DNA of 64,000 nucleotides from Vibrio ziniensis (lineage in GTDB: Bacteria > Pseudomonadota > Gammaproteobacteria > Enterobacterales > Vibrionaceae). The stretch lies in the NCBI RefSeq assembly GCF_011064285.1, contig NZ_CP049331.1:868001-932000 (forward strand), written 5' to 3'. The stretch's first letter is position 1; each line of letters opens with the position of its first letter. Shown here in pieces: positions 1 to 11,500 of the stretch. Below the pieces are notes generated by a model, which saw only the letters and a program-made list of their open reading frames with translations, searched no databases and was not told the origin of the DNA. Both the position numbers and the translations under genes were made by a program.

Positions 1-1288
1 CATCAACAATTTTCACGTCAACGAACTGACCGATTAAATCTGGTGCACCTTCAAAGTTTACAACACGGTTGTTTTCTGTACGACCACGAAGTTCCATTAA
101 ATTCTTCTTAGAAGTACCTTCAACCAAAATACGCTGTTCTGTACCCATCATTAGACGAGAATAGCGCATTGCTTGCGAGTTGACCTGCTGCTGTAGCTCA
201 TATAGGCGATCTTTTTTCTCTTGCTCGGTTAGATCACATGGGTAGTCTGCTGCTGGCGTACCAGGACGAGGTGAGAAAATGAAGCTAAAGCTCATATCAA
301 AATCAACGTCACGAATCAGTTTCATTGTGTCTTGGAAGTCTTTGTCTGTTTCACCAGGGAAAGCGACAATGAAGTCAGAACTGATTTGAATGTCAGGACG
401 AGCTTTACGTAGTTTACGGATAATAGACTTGTACTCAATTGCTGTGTGTGGACGCTTCATCATAGTCAGAATGCGGTCACTACCACTTTGAACCGGAAGG
501 TGAAGGAAGCTCACGAGCTCAGGAGTATCTTCGTAAACAGCAATGATATCATCGGTAAACTCAAGTGGGTGGCTTGTTGTAAAGCGAATACGATCGATAC
601 CATCAATGGTTGCAACTAAGCGTAACAGTTCAGCGAAAGAGCAAATAGTGCCGTCATGCATAGAGCCGCGGTACGCGTTAACGTTTTGGCCCAACAGGTT
701 TACTTCACGAACACCTTGTTCTGCAAGCTGTGCAATTTCAAAAAGTACATCGTCCATTGGACGGCTAACTTCTTCACCACGTGTGTATGGTACAACGCAG
801 TATGTACAATATTTAGAACAGCCTTCCATGATAGACACGAAAGCAGTCGGACCTTCAGCACGTGGCTCTGGAAGTCGGTCGAATTTTTCGATCTCTGGGA
901 AAGAAATATCCATGACTGGAGCCTTGTCTGTGCGAGACTGTTTAATCATTTCTGGCAAACGGTGTAGCGTTTGAGGACCAAAAATCACGTCAACGAAAGG
1001 TGCACGTTCACGAATGTGATCACCTTCTTGAGTCGCTACACAACCACCAACGCCGATTACAACGCCTTCTTTCTTGTCTTTCAGAGTTTTCCAACGACCA
1101 AGCTGGTGGAAAACTTTTTCTTGTGCTTTTTCACGAATCGAACAGGTGTTAAGTAAAAGAACATCTGCTTCTTCTGGATCTTCAGTCAGCTCATAGCCGT
1201 TAGCAGCGTTAAGCAGGTCGGCCATTTTTGATGAATCGTATTCGTTCATCTGGCAACCCCAGGTTTTAATTAGCAGTTTCTTACTCAT
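1..1288 (-). CDS. miaB: MiaB, tRNA methylthiotransferase (3' end outside window)
   Basis: Reading the minus strand from the ATG at 1286-1288 gives a protein that begins [20 protein letters not shown] and stays open to base 1. MiaB is a radical-SAM enzyme that adds a methylthio group to i6A37 of tRNAs that read UNN codons. The N-terminal MTTase cysteines (GCQMN, NTCSIR, GGCVA) bind one 4Fe-4S cluster. The radical-SAM motif [15 protein letters not shown] binds the second. The C-terminal TRAM domain has just begun ([11 protein letters not shown]) when the window ends, so about 40-50 residues are missing. It is divergent from ubiF, the same pairing as in E. coli. The identification is firm because the three cluster motifs and the start are all visible. 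Confidence 0.96.
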   Translation of the reverse strand, partial: MSKKLLIKTWGCQMNEYDSSKMADLLNAANGYELTEDPEEADVLLLNTCSIREKAQEKVFHQLGRWKTLKDKKEGVVIGVGGCVATQEGDHIRERAPFVDVIFGPQTLHRLPEMIKQSRTDKAPVMDISFPEIEKFDRLPEPRAEGPTAFVSIMEGCSKYCTYCVVPYTRGEEVSRPMDDVLFEIAQLAEQGVREVNLLGQNVNAYRGSMHDGTICSFAELLRLVATIDGIDRIRFTTSHPLEFTDDIIAVYEDTPELVSFLHLPVQSGSDRILTMMKRPHTAIEYKSIIRKLRKARPDIQISSDFIVAFPGETDKDFQDTMKLIRDVDFDMSFSFIFSPRPGTPAADYPCDLTEQEKKDRLYELQQQVNSQAMRYSRLMMGTEQRILVEGTSKKNLMELRGRTENNRVVNFEGAPDLIGQFVDVKIVD

Positions 1289-1565
1289 TTCACTTTCGCT
1301 CGTGTTAATTCTTAAATAAATCTTGAATGCGACAGGGTTTGTTAACCGTTTGTGCTCAAATTCTAGCCGCCATCTCGGCGGTAAGCCGCGTATTGTACTG
1401 CTTTAAAAACTTACTGACTAGTAATTGGGTGAAATCTCTTAAATCCTATGCTACGCATGGCTTTTTACCCTGTTAAGACTAAGGTTTTGTGACAAAAACG
1501 TTCGCAAAAAAAGTGCTGTTCCGTACAATAAGCGACGTTAATAAATAGAGAGAATAGTTGGAAAG

Positions 1566-2717
1566 ATGAACGATTTTGACATTGTTGTGATTGGTGGTGG
1601 CATGGTTGGTGCCGCAACTGCGATTGGCTTTGCAAAACAAGGGCGAAGAGTGGCCGTTGTTGAAGGTGCAAAGCCAGAGGAGTTTGAACCAACTCAAGCG
1701 ATGGATGTTCGCATTTCCGCTATCTCGCAAACGTCGGTAGATTTACTGTATTCACTCGGTGCTTGGCAACGTATTGAGAAGATGCGTGTTTGCCCCTATC
1801 GTCGTCTTGAAACTTGGGAACATCCTGAATGTCGTACTCGTTTCTCTGCTCAGTCATTGGGATTGGAGCAGCTAGGTTACATGGTTGAAAACCGTGTCAT
1901 TCAGTTGGGCTTATGGTTCTGTATGGAGCAGTATTCGAATATCACTCTGCTTTGTCCGGATAAATTATCAAGTATCCAATTTGGTGATAGAAATACAGTA
2001 GAGCTGCACTCTGGAACCATATTAACATGTGATTGGGTGATAGGTGCAGACGGTGCCAATTCTCAAGTACGTGCCAACGCCAATATTGGTGTCACTGCTT
2101 GGGATTACCGTCAGCACTGTATGTTGATTAATGTCGAAACAGAAAAGGGGCAGCAGGATATTACTTGGCAACAGTTTTTCCCATCGGGCCCTCGTTCATT
2201 CTTGCCGCTTAGTGGCAATCAAGCTTCTCTGGTTTGGTATGATTCACCGAGCCGCATTAAACAGCTAAACATGATGACCAATGAGCAACTACGAAAAGAG
2301 ATATTGTCTCATTTCCCTCAAGAGTTAGGTAATATCAAAGTTCTACAAAAAGGCTCTTTTCCTTTGACGCGCCGTCATGCTCAAACCTATGTGAAGAAAA
2401 ACTGTGTATTAGTTGGTGATTCCGCGCATACCATTAATCCGTTGGCAGGACAGGGAGTCAATTTGGGCTTTAAGGATGTGACGACTTTGTTAAATTGCAC
2501 TGATTCTTTGGACAAGTTGACGTTAGATGCATTTAGACGTTATGAATGTAAACGACGCCCTGATAACTTGCTGATGCAGGCCGGAATGGATTTCTTTTAC
2601 AAGACGTTTAGCAACGATATTACGCCCCTGAAGTTTGTACGTAATGCAGCCTTAAAACTCGCTGAGCAGGCCGGTCCGGCAAAAGATCAGGTATTGCGTT
2701 ATGCATTAGGCTTGTAG
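1566..2717 (+). CDS. ubiF: UbiF-type FAD monooxygenase of ubiquinone synthesis
   Basis: A 383-residue flavoprotein hydroxylase of the UbiH/UbiF/Coq6 family. It shows the N-terminal dinucleotide-binding GGGMVGAA near residues 11-18, the middle DG motif (WVIGADGANS) that contacts FAD/NADPH, and the C-terminal GD motif LVGDSAHTINPLAGQGVN. UbiF hydroxylates 2-octaprenyl-3-methyl-6-methoxy-1,4-benzoquinol in the aerobic ubiquinone pathway. The subfamily (UbiF rather than UbiH or UbiI) is inferred mainly from the divergent miaB neighbour. The start has GGAAAG only just upstream of the ATG, a close and weak ribosome site. A MITE-like repeat and a two-way terminator follow the stop. Confidence 0.9.
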   Translation: MNDFDIVVIGGGMVGAATAIGFAKQGRRVAVVEGAKPEEFEPTQAMDVRISAISQTSVDLLYSLGAWQRIEKMRVCPYRRLETWEHPECRTRFSAQSLGLEQLGYMVENRVIQLGLWFCMEQYSNITLLCPDKLSSIQFGDRNTVELHSGTILTCDWVIGADGANSQVRANANIGVTAWDYRQHCMLINVETEKGQQDITWQQFFPSGPRSFLPLSGNQASLVWYDSPSRIKQLNMMTNEQLRKEILSHFPQELGNIKVLQKGSFPLTRRHAQTYVKKNCVLVGDSAHTINPLAGQGVNLGFKDVTTLLNCTDSLDKLTLDAFRRYECKRRPDNLLMQAGMDFFYKTFSNDITPLKFVRNAALKLAEQAGPAKDQVLRYALGL

Positions 2718-2747
2718 AATGCGCCTATATTTCAGGGAGAATTAATT

Positions 2748-2855
2748 TATACCATCCTAGATAAAAATATGATCAGACTGAGCATCGGCGAGCAGCGAAT
2801 GGGCGTCAAACGCAAACGCGCATTCACTGATCAGGAAATTTTCCAGAATGGTATT
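2748..2855. repeat. MITE-like intergenic repeat, copy 1 (internally deleted)
   Basis: A 108-bp element begins TATACCATCCTAGATA and ends with AATGGTATT, so its ends are inverted repeats (TATACCAT against ATGGTATT). The same sequence occurs at 13886-14058 and 27610-27782. This copy matches both ends of copy 2 closely but lacks about 64 bp of the central palindrome. The junction lies at a short CATTCA direct repeat that flanks the missing part in the full copies. It lies between ubiF and the crr terminator and encodes nothing convincing. Confidence 0.85.
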
Positions 2856-2861
2856 AGATAC

Positions 2862-2889
2862 AAAAAACGCTGCACTAGGCAGCGTTTTT
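2862..2889. terminator. Bidirectional terminator between ubiF and crr
   Basis: Perfect 11-bp arms (AAAAACGCTGC / GCAGCGTTTTT) surround a short loop, with A-run and T-run on the two sides. It can end transcription of crr on the minus strand and of ubiF on the plus strand. Confidence 0.85.
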
Positions 2890-2921
2890 AGATTCAACGA
2901 ACTAACTATCTCTCTTGCGAG

Positions 2922-3431
2922 TTATTTAGTTACACGCAGAACAGCAGTTTCACCAACAGAGACAGTACCAGAAAGCTTGTTCAGCTCTTTGATTTCGTCC
3001 ATGTTAGAAATAACAACTGGAGTTAGAGTAGATTTTGCTTTTTCTTCTAATAGAGCTAGATCGAATTCGATGATAGTGTCGCCCACTTTCACAGATTGAC
3101 CTTCTTCAGCGATACGTTTGAAGCCTTCGCCTTTTAGTTCTACAGTATCGATACCGAAGTGAACGAATAGTTCAACACCGTCATCAGACTCGATAGAGAA
3201 TGCGTGGTTAGTTTCGAAAATCTTACCAATAGTACCATTTACTGGAGCAACCATTTTGTTGCCAGATGGTTTGATAGCGATACCGTCGCCAACGATTTTC
3301 TCAGCAAACACGACATCTGGCACATCTTCGATATTAACGATTTCACCAGAAAGAGGTGCGATAATTTCAATTGCACCTGCGTCAGCGCTGTCATCAGAGA
3401 CTAGCTTTTTCAGTTTGTCAAACAGACCCAT
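2922..3431 (-). CDS. crr: EIIA-Glc, glucose-specific PTS phosphocarrier
   Basis: A 169-residue cytoplasmic EIIA of the glucose family, the usual length. It accepts phosphate from HPr and passes it to EIIB domains. In enteric bacteria its unphosphorylated form inhibits sugar permeases and its phosphorylated form activates adenylate cyclase. The phosphorylated histidine is H91 in VELFVHFG, and the helper histidine is H76 in ETNHAFS (counting Met as 1). It is the last gene of ptsH-ptsI-crr, 104 bp after ptsI, and that gap holds a strong nested palindrome. Three PTS genes in the usual order make the call secure. Confidence 0.98.
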   Translation of the reverse strand: MGLFDKLKKLVSDDSADAGAIEIIAPLSGEIVNIEDVPDVVFAEKIVGDGIAIKPSGNKMVAPVNGTIGKIFETNHAFSIESDDGVELFVHFGIDTVELKGEGFKRIAEEGQSVKVGDTIIEFDLALLEEKAKSTLTPVVISNMDEIKELNKLSGTVSVGETAVLRVTK

Positions 3432-3475
3432 TGTGTCATGCTCCTAACGTTTAAAATATTCTGTCGAAGTATAGT

Positions 3476-3528
3476 ATACCAATCAAAAACAATAGACGAC
3501 TACTTTTAGTCGTCTAAATCATTGGTAT
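3476..3528. repeat. Nested palindrome between ptsI and crr
   Basis: An outer inverted repeat, ATACCAAT (3476-3483) and ATTGGTAT (3521-3528), encloses a perfect 10-bp stem, TAGACGACTA (3493-3502) and TAGTCGTCTA (3507-3516), with a CTTT loop. On the minus strand the inner stem is followed by a T-rich stretch, so it could act as a partial terminator or an mRNA stabiliser between ptsI and crr. The outer ends resemble those of the MITE-like repeat in this window. Confidence 0.75.
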
Positions 3529-3535
3529 TCACAGA

Positions 3536-5260
3536 TTATTGAGTTTTCTCTGCGATGAATTTTTCAACACATGCTTCGATTTCAGCAGCAGTTGGTAGAG
3601 AAAGTGCTTCCTCAGCCATTGCTTTCACTTCTGCGAAGTTAGCGTTACGAACAACTTTCTTCACTTTAGGGATAGAGATACCACTCATTGAGAACTCATC
3701 TAAGCCCATACCTAGTAGAAGCAGTGTTGCGCGCTCATCGCCTGCAAGCTCACCACACATACCAGTCCATTTACCTTCTGCATGTGATGCATCGATAACT
3801 TGTTTGATAACAGTAAGTACTGCTGGAGACAGTGGGTTGTAAAGATGAGAAATCATCTCGTTACCACGGTCAACGGCTAGCGTGTATTGAGTCAAATCGT
3901 TAGTACCGATAGAGAAGAATGACACTTCTTTCGCTAGGTGGTGTGCAATTGCAGCAGCGGCTGGTGTTTCAACCATTACGCCGATTTCGATGTTTTCATC
4001 GAATGCAAGGCCTTCTTCGCGAAGTTCAGCTTTGTATTCTTCGATAGCTTCTTTAAGTGCACGGATCTCTTCAACTGAGATGATCATCGGGAACATGATA
4101 CGTAGTTTACCGTGTGCCGATGCACGTAGGATACCGCGTAGCTGGTCACGTAGAATTTCACGACGATCTAAACTGATACGTACTGCACGCCAGCCTAGGA
4201 ACGGGTTCATCTCTTTTGGAAGATCCATGTATGGAAGATCTTTGTCGCCACCGATATCCATAGTACGGATAATAACCGCTTGCCCTTCCATTGCTTCTGC
4301 AACTTCTTTGTAAGCTTGGTATTGTTCTTCTTCAGTTGGAAGTGCTGTACGGTCCATGAATAGGAACTCAGTACGGTACAGACCAACACCTTCACCGCCG
4401 TTGCGTAGGATACCGTCACAGTCTTTTACTGTACCGATGTTGCCGCATACTTCTACACGGTGACCGTCTAGAGTTTCAGCGTGAAGATCTTTAAGTTTCG
4501 CTAGCTCTTCTTTTTCAGCTACGAACGCTTGTTGTTCGTTTTCTGCGTCAGCTAATTCTGCAGCAGTTGGATTAACAAATATTTTGTTGTTAATCGCGTC
4601 AAGAACGAGCATGTCACCGTTCTTAACTTTCTTAGTGATATCGTTTGTACCAACAATCGCTGGTAGTTCTAGAGAACGAGCCATGATTGAAGTATGAGAA
4701 GTACGACCACCGATATCACAAGCGAAACCAAGCACGTAATCAAGGTTGATTTGCGCTGTTTCCGATGGAGTTAGGTCGTTAGCAACTAGAATAACTTGCT
4801 CATTAATGTTTGCTAATGAAACAACATTAATACCTAGTGCGTTTTTAACGAAACGAGAGCCGATGTCACGGATATCTGTTGCACGCTCTTTTAGGTATTC
4901 ATCGTCAAGAGATTCAAGCGCTGCCGCTTGCTCTTCGATAACCGTGTAAATAGCGTTATCTGCTGACAACTTGTCGTTTTTGATGAGCGCTAAAATTTCT
5001 TCTTCTAGCTCTTCATCTTCAAGCAACATGATGTGGCCTTCAAAGATGGCTTCTTTCTCTTCACCAAACGTTTCAAGCGCTTTTTGCTTGATGACTTCTA
5101 ACTGTGCAGAAGATTTATTGCGAGCGTCGTAAAAACGAGCAACTTCAGCTTCTACTTGATCGTCAGAAATGGTGTTTGTATTTAGGACAATTTCATCTTC
5201 TTGAAGTAGTAGTGCTTTACCGATAGCAATACCTGGAGATGCTAGGATACCTGAAATCAT
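3536..5260 (-). CDS. ptsI: Enzyme I of the PTS (phosphoenolpyruvate-protein phosphotransferase)
   Basis: A 574-residue protein, essentially the length of E. coli EI (575). It autophosphorylates from PEP and hands the phosphate to HPr. The phosphorylated histidine is H189 in GGRTSHTS. The C-terminal PEP-binding barrel shows the family motifs [19 protein letters not shown] and [10 protein letters not shown], and the catalytic cysteine in [10 protein letters not shown]. It lies 140 bp downstream of ptsH on the same strand, with a strong hairpin in that gap, and 104 bp upstream of crr. Nothing unusual is seen in the protein. Confidence 0.98.
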   Translation of the reverse strand: MISGILASPGIAIGKALLLQEDEIVLNTNTISDDQVEAEVARFYDARNKSSAQLEVIKQKALETFGEEKEAIFEGHIMLLEDEELEEEILALIKNDKLSADNAIYTVIEEQAAALESLDDEYLKERATDIRDIGSRFVKNALGINVVSLANINEQVILVANDLTPSETAQINLDYVLGFACDIGGRTSHTSIMARSLELPAIVGTNDITKKVKNGDMLVLDAINNKIFVNPTAAELADAENEQQAFVAEKEELAKLKDLHAETLDGHRVEVCGNIGTVKDCDGILRNGGEGVGLYRTEFLFMDRTALPTEEEQYQAYKEVAEAMEGQAVIIRTMDIGGDKDLPYMDLPKEMNPFLGWRAVRISLDRREILRDQLRGILRASAHGKLRIMFPMIISVEEIRALKEAIEEYKAELREEGLAFDENIEIGVMVETPAAAAIAHHLAKEVSFFSIGTNDLTQYTLAVDRGNEMISHLYNPLSPAVLTVIKQVIDASHAEGKWTGMCGELAGDERATLLLLGMGLDEFSMSGISIPKVKKVVRNANFAEVKAMAEEALSLPTAAEIEACVEKFIAEKTQ

Positions 5261-5351
5261 AGCTTTACCTTAAATTGGTCAACTGTAAACGGGAGATAAA
5301 TGGACGCAGGTGCTAAAGATATTTTTAGCTTATTCTTTGAATAATATCCAA

Positions 5352-5383
5352 CAAAGCCACTTTGTTTGAACAAAATGGCTTTG
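5352..5383. other. Intercistronic hairpin between ptsH and ptsI
   Basis: Two 15-base arms (5352-5366 and 5369-5383) pair with a single mismatch around a two-base loop. On the coding (minus) strand no long T-run follows, so a role in stabilising the upstream ptsH message or in partial attenuation is more likely than full termination. This would fit the high HPr:EI ratio known in other bacteria, but that link is inference. Confidence 0.65.
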
Positions 5384-5400
5384 ATTTGGAATTGACCTGA

Positions 5401-5658
5401 TTAGTGAAGTTGGTCCATTAGTGCTACTAGGTGGTCAACAGCTTGTTGAGCTTGAGGACCTTCTGCAGAGATAGTTACTACAGTACCTTTAACAAGGCCT
5501 AGTGTTTGAAGCTTGAATAGGCTCTTTGCACTAGCACTTTTGCCGTTAGAAGTTACAGTGATATCCGCGTCGAAAGCTTTAGCTTCTTTTACGAATTGTG
5601 CTGCTGGACGAGTGTGAAGACCGTTTTCTGCAGTAATTTCTACTTTCTTCTCGTACAT
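5401..5658 (-). CDS. ptsH: HPr, histidine-containing PTS phosphocarrier
   Basis: An 85-residue cytoplasmic phosphocarrier, the standard HPr length. It takes phosphate from EI on H15 (motif [11 protein letters not shown]) and gives it to EIIA domains such as Crr. S46 sits in the SAKSLFKL segment that corresponds to the regulatory serine of Gram-positive HPr; gammaproteobacteria generally do not use it in that way. It is the first gene of the ptsH-ptsI-crr unit. An AT-rich upstream stretch of about 240 bp separates it from the cysK terminator and presumably holds the promoter; no convincing CRP site was identified there. Confidence 0.98.
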   Translation of the reverse strand: MYEKKVEITAENGLHTRPAAQFVKEAKAFDADITVTSNGKSASAKSLFKLQTLGLVKGTVVTISAEGPQAQQAVDHLVALMDQLH

Positions 5659-5899
5659 GTGATATACCCCAATAATTTATTTTTTGTAAGTTTATTAACC
5701 AGTTTAGCTTAACCGTAGAACTTCGTTTCTGCTAGCAGAGTAACGCGCTTTTCGTGTTAGAACTGATACTGATCTAAAATTCGTCAATCGTATTCCCTGT
5801 GAGTGGGCAGTTACCATTGAGCTAGAATTTTTGTGCTTCTTTATTTTGAAGCTAAAAATAAAACAGGGTGATATTACCAAAGGTAGAAATAGGGTCAAC

Positions 5900-5926
5900 A
5901 AAAAAGCCCCTCAAAGGGGCTTTTTT
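5900..5926 (-). terminator. Terminator between cysK and ptsH
   Basis: The stem AAAAAGCCCC / GGGGCTTTTT has a TCAAA loop and A/T runs on both sides. It follows cysK on the minus strand and would insulate ptsH from cysK transcription. Confidence 0.88.
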
Positions 5927-5952
5927 AGATGAAAAATTGATTTAACCACATA

Positions 5953-6921
5953 TTACTGTTGGATTTCTTTTTCCGTGAAAATGCCTGAAAATAGGGCTGT
6001 ACTTAGGTAACGTTCACCAGAGCTTGGTAATACGGTTACGATAGTTTTTCCTTCAAATTCAGGTAGTTCAGCTAAGCGATTAGCGGCAACAACTGCTGCG
6101 CCAGAAGAGATGCCCGCAAGGATACCTTCCTCTTCCATTAGACGACGAGCCATCTCAATTGCTTCATCTGAAGTAACGGTTTCAACACGGTCAATGAGGT
6201 CTAAATCTAGGTTGCCAGGGATGAAACCTGCACCGATACCTTGGATTTTGTGTGGTGCTGGTTTAATTTCTTCACCCGCAAGTGCTTGAGTGATCACTGG
6301 TGATTCAGCAGGTTCAACAGCAACTGAGATAATGGCCTTACCTTTTTCGCCTTTAATGAAACGGCTTGTACCTGTTAGCGTACCGCCAGTACCTACACCC
6401 GCAACGAACACATCAATTTGGCCATCAGTGGCTTCCCAAATCTCAGGGCCAGTGGTTTTTTCGTGAATTTGAGGGTTTGCAGGGTTGTTGAACTGTTGTA
6501 GAAGCAGGTATTTTTCTGGGTTGCTTGCAACGATTTCTTCAGCTTTAGCAATCGCACCTTTCATGCCTTTAGCTGCTTCTGTTAGCTCAAGATTTGCTCC
6601 TAATGCCTTTAGAAGTTTACGGCGCTCCAAGCTCATTGATTCTGGCATGGTTAGAGTTAGCTTATAACCACGAGCAGCAGCAACAAAGGCAAGAGCGATA
6701 CCAGTGTTACCACTTGTTGGTTCTACTAGCTCAACGCCAGGTTTAAGTAAGCCTTGCTTTTCTGCTTCCCATATCATGTTTGCACCGATACGGCATTTCA
6801 CGCTAAAGCTTGGGTTGCGAGATTCAACTTTCGCTAATACTTTTCCTTTGCTGACTTTATTTAGTCGTACTAGAGGTGTGTTACCAATAGTCAGTGAGTT
6901 GTCTTCGTAGATTTTGCTCAT
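5953..6921 (-). CDS. cysK: Cysteine synthase A (O-acetylserine sulfhydrylase)
   Basis: A 322-residue PLP enzyme that makes cysteine from O-acetylserine and sulfide in the cytoplasm. The PLP lysine is K42 in [14 protein letters not shown]. The substrate-loop motif [13 protein letters not shown] and the phosphate-binding [10 protein letters not shown] are present, and the C-terminal SSGERYLST is typical of CysK. The length agrees with E. coli CysK (323). It lies between cysZ and ptsH on the same strand, as in enteric bacteria. A strong terminator follows it. CysM is the main alternative, but the length, context and the FSVKCR sequence favour CysK. Confidence 0.97.
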   Translation of the reverse strand: MSKIYEDNSLTIGNTPLVRLNKVSKGKVLAKVESRNPSFSVKCRIGANMIWEAEKQGLLKPGVELVEPTSGNTGIALAFVAAARGYKLTLTMPESMSLERRKLLKALGANLELTEAAKGMKGAIAKAEEIVASNPEKYLLLQQFNNPANPQIHEKTTGPEIWEATDGQIDVFVAGVGTGGTLTGTSRFIKGEKGKAIISVAVEPAESPVITQALAGEEIKPAPHKIQGIGAGFIPGNLDLDLIDRVETVTSDEAIEMARRLMEEEGILAGISSGAAVVAANRLAELPEFEGKTIVTVLPSSGERYLSTALFSGIFTEKEIQQ

Positions 6922-7091
6922 TGTTATATTCCTTCATTGCGCATATTTGGATATCGATGAAACGATACGTTAGCGGATACGAAAAGAGCATATGTGCTCA
7001 CTTGAAAAGGTAAAAGGATTAAATCGTTATATCTTATAGATAGAAGAGATTTTTCAGCACTTTACTCAATTCAAATGATTACAATACCGTA

Positions 7092-7835
7092 TTAACTTTT
7101 GTGGCCATGCTTGAATTCACATACCCACATTGCTGTTGCGCCGCATACAGCTACAGGCATAACGATTAAATTAATAATAGGTATTGTTGTCAGAAAGGCG
7201 ACCAAAATACCAAAACCATAAGCTTTGCTTTGATTTTGTTTCAAACTGTTTCTCATCTCATGAAATGAAATTTTGTGATTATCAAATGGGTAGTCACAGT
7301 ATTGAATTGCTAGCATCCAAGCGGTAAAGATAAACCAAGCAAAAGGACCAATAGTTTGCCCAACTGCAGGGATCAGTAACAAGATAAACAGTCCAATCGC
7401 CTTTGGTAATACATAAATCAGTTTACGCCATTCACGAGCCATAATCCGGGGAATGTCTTTTACAAAATCCAATACCCCATCCTCATTGATCTTCTCGCCA
7501 ATCAGCTTTTGTTCAACCTTTTCCGCAAGCAGCCCATTGAAGGGAGCTGCAATAAAGTTAGCCAATGTGCTGAAGAAATAAGAAAACGTTGCCAAAATTG
7601 TGAGCACTAACAACGGCCATAGAATATAGCTTAGCCAAGATAGAAAACTTGGTATATGGCCCATCCAACTGTTAATCCACTCATCTAAATGAATAAAAAG
7701 ATAATATAAAGCACCACCAACTAATACTATGTTCGCCAGCAATGGTAGAATCACGAAACGTCGGATTCCGGGTGATACAGCCAGTTCGAATCCGTAAAAA
7801 AAGTAACCTAAGCCTGAGCGCTGTTTCAATTGCAT
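7092..7835 (-). CDS. cysZ: CysZ sulfate permease
   Basis: A 247-residue inner-membrane protein of the CysZ/EI24 family, which imports sulfate for cysteine synthesis. It opens with RSGLGYFFYGFELAVSPGIR, typical of the family, and has hydrophobic segments at roughly residues 25-48, 68-95, 145-180 and 208-235. It is 170 bp upstream of cysK on the same strand, and the two have related roles in sulfur assimilation. It is divergent from zipA. The length is close to E. coli CysZ (253). Confidence 0.93.
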   Translation of the reverse strand: MQLKQRSGLGYFFYGFELAVSPGIRRFVILPLLANIVLVGGALYYLFIHLDEWINSWMGHIPSFLSWLSYILWPLLVLTILATFSYFFSTLANFIAAPFNGLLAEKVEQKLIGEKINEDGVLDFVKDIPRIMAREWRKLIYVLPKAIGLFILLLIPAVGQTIGPFAWFIFTAWMLAIQYCDYPFDNHKISFHEMRNSLKQNQSKAYGFGILVAFLTTIPIINLIVMPVAVCGATAMWVCEFKHGHKS

Positions 7836-8073
7836 AGCCTATTCCGTATCTTATTAAAGTGCCCTGAGGGGGAGTGTTGTATTGTAACCAAGTGAAATCA
7901 GAATGAAAGAATGCTAAAAATCACATTGTTATCTCAACTTATAACATTAAGTTGTTCTAAATCGGGGTAGAGTTTTGGTAGAGTATCCCGATATAAGAAA
8001 TTTTGCCTATGGTTGACGTTCTTCGAAAGCGTGAAATTCAGGACATCAGAAATCGAGAAGCTGAGAGTTTAAG

Positions 8074-8937
8074 ATGCAGGAATTGCGATTCGTACTCATT
8101 GTTGTAGGCGCGCTAGCGATAGCCGCTTTACTGTTTCATGGTCTGTGGACCAGTAAGAAAGAAGGGAAATCTAAGTTTGGCGATAAGCCGCTTAGTAAAT
8201 TAGATGTCGTACAGGAAGAGTTAGTACCATCGCGTGCATTTACTCCGGAAGATGATTACGAGATTATTCGTAAGGATCGCAAAGAGCCTGATTTTGGTTT
8301 TTCAGATGCTGAGCCAAAAACAGACCCGTTGATTTCTGATTATGAACCTGATGTTGATGATGTTGTTTCAGATGACACAGTATCGGAAGCATTGGAAGTT
8401 GAAGTCCCTTCTGTGATCGTTGAACAAGAAAGTGATGATATTGCTCCTATTGCTAAGACAGAAGTTCAGCCAAAAGCCGACGATAAAGAGCAGCAAGTTT
8501 CTCAACCTGACGAAATGGAAGTGATCGTTTTAAACGTTCACTGCTCAGGGAGTGAACCATTTGTTGGGACAAAGCTATTTGATAGCATGCAACAAAATGG
8601 TTTGCTGTACGGTGAAATGGATATCTTCCATCGACATGCAGATATGTCGGGAACCGGTAAAGTTTTGTTCAGCGTTGCCAATATGATGCAGCCGGGCACG
8701 CTAAAGCATGACGATCCAGCTGAGTTTACAACGAAAGGCATTTCATTCTTTATGACTTTACCTTGCTATGGTGACCCTGCTCAGAATTTCAAACTAATGC
8801 TGAAGACTGCACAGCAAATTGCTGACGATCTTAGTGGTAATGTGTTGGACGATTCTCGCAATATGATGACGCCAGATCGATTAGATGCTTACCGAAAACA
8901 AATTCAAGATTTCAAGATGAAAGCTGCTCAGCAGTAA
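8074..8937 (+). CDS. zipA: ZipA, FtsZ-membrane tether of the divisome
   Basis: A 287-residue protein with the unusual N-out topology of ZipA: one N-terminal membrane helix (about residues 5-25) followed by a short basic stretch. A long acidic, low-complexity linker runs from about residue 40 to 145. The C-terminal FtsZ-binding domain runs from about 148 to 280 ([40 protein letters not shown]). It anchors FtsZ to the membrane during cell division. It is followed by its own terminator and then by ligA, the same order as in E. coli. Confidence 0.96.
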   Translation: MQELRFVLIVVGALAIAALLFHGLWTSKKEGKSKFGDKPLSKLDVVQEELVPSRAFTPEDDYEIIRKDRKEPDFGFSDAEPKTDPLISDYEPDVDDVVSDDTVSEALEVEVPSVIVEQESDDIAPIAKTEVQPKADDKEQQVSQPDEMEVIVLNVHCSGSEPFVGTKLFDSMQQNGLLYGEMDIFHRHADMSGTGKVLFSVANMMQPGTLKHDDPAEFTTKGISFFMTLPCYGDPAQNFKLMLKTAQQIADDLSGNVLDDSRNMMTPDRLDAYRKQIQDFKMKAAQQ

Positions 8938-8954
8938 GCGAACAGTTATTATTA

Positions 8955-8980
8955 AAAGGCTCCGAGTCGGAGCCTTTTTT
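8955..8980 (+). terminator. Terminator after zipA
   Basis: AAAAGGCTCCG / CGGAGCCTTTTTT forms a strong GC stem with a T-run, immediately before ligA. ligA starts 21 bp beyond it, so ligA may depend on read-through or on a promoter inside zipA. Confidence 0.85.
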
Positions 8981-8998
8981 CATGATTCGAGAGAATAA

Positions 8999-11011
<2,013 letters not shown>

Positions 11012-11025
11012 ACGCATTTTTATTG

Positions 11026-11060
11026 AAAAAGCCTCTGTGGGGAACTTCAGGGGCTTTTAT
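11026..11060 (+). terminator. Terminator after ligA
   Basis: An imperfect stem, AAAAAGCCTCTG against CAGGGGCTTTT, is followed by a TTATTTTA tract just downstream of the ligA stop. Confidence 0.75.
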
Positions 11061-11500
11061 TTTATCCGTGAAATAACTTTAAACATATTTGTCACAAATG
11101 CTAATGACACTGGTCAATAATTGAAATGTAAGCATCTGTATCTATTGCTGCGATCATTATTAAATATGCGATTCATTTCACCTTGTGCATGTTTTATTTT
11201 TAATAACTGTTTGTTTTATATGGTTAATATATTTTTAACTGTATTGTATGTTTGAGATTGAGATCTTGGTCACTTACTTGATTAAAGTTTGCTCGAGTTC
11301 ATATTTTTTTAGTCGAAAATTAAGTTCTCATTGATGTTTTACTCCATAAAGTTAGTCTAGTTATATGAATGTACTCGTGCATTCAGAGTTTTTAGGGCGG
11401 GTTGACTCGCAATAATACTCACAAAATTAGTCTTCTCTTCGGCGGCCAACTTAAGAGAGACAAAACAAACAGCTATGACTATTTTTTTAGGAGTTTTTCC
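11061..11500 (+). promoter_or_regulatory. Long AT-rich porin upstream region
   Basis: About 440 bp without a gene lies between the ligA terminator and the porin ATG. It is very AT-rich. It holds a small palindrome, ATTTG-TCA-CAAAT, near 11090, and near 11433-11460 a possible small stem (CTCTT / AAGAG) followed by an A-rich leader. The ribosome site TTAGGAG sits at 11488-11494. Long regulated leaders are usual for major porins. No specific regulator site is claimed. Confidence 0.5.

Noticed and set aside
543..974. Plus-strand open frame of 143 residues near the window start
   Set aside because: It lies opposite miaB, whose conserved motifs fill the minus strand.
5659..5899. A possible CRP site upstream of ptsH (TGTGAGTGGGCAGTTA)
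   Set aside because: Only the left half matches the consensus well, so it was not listed as a feature.
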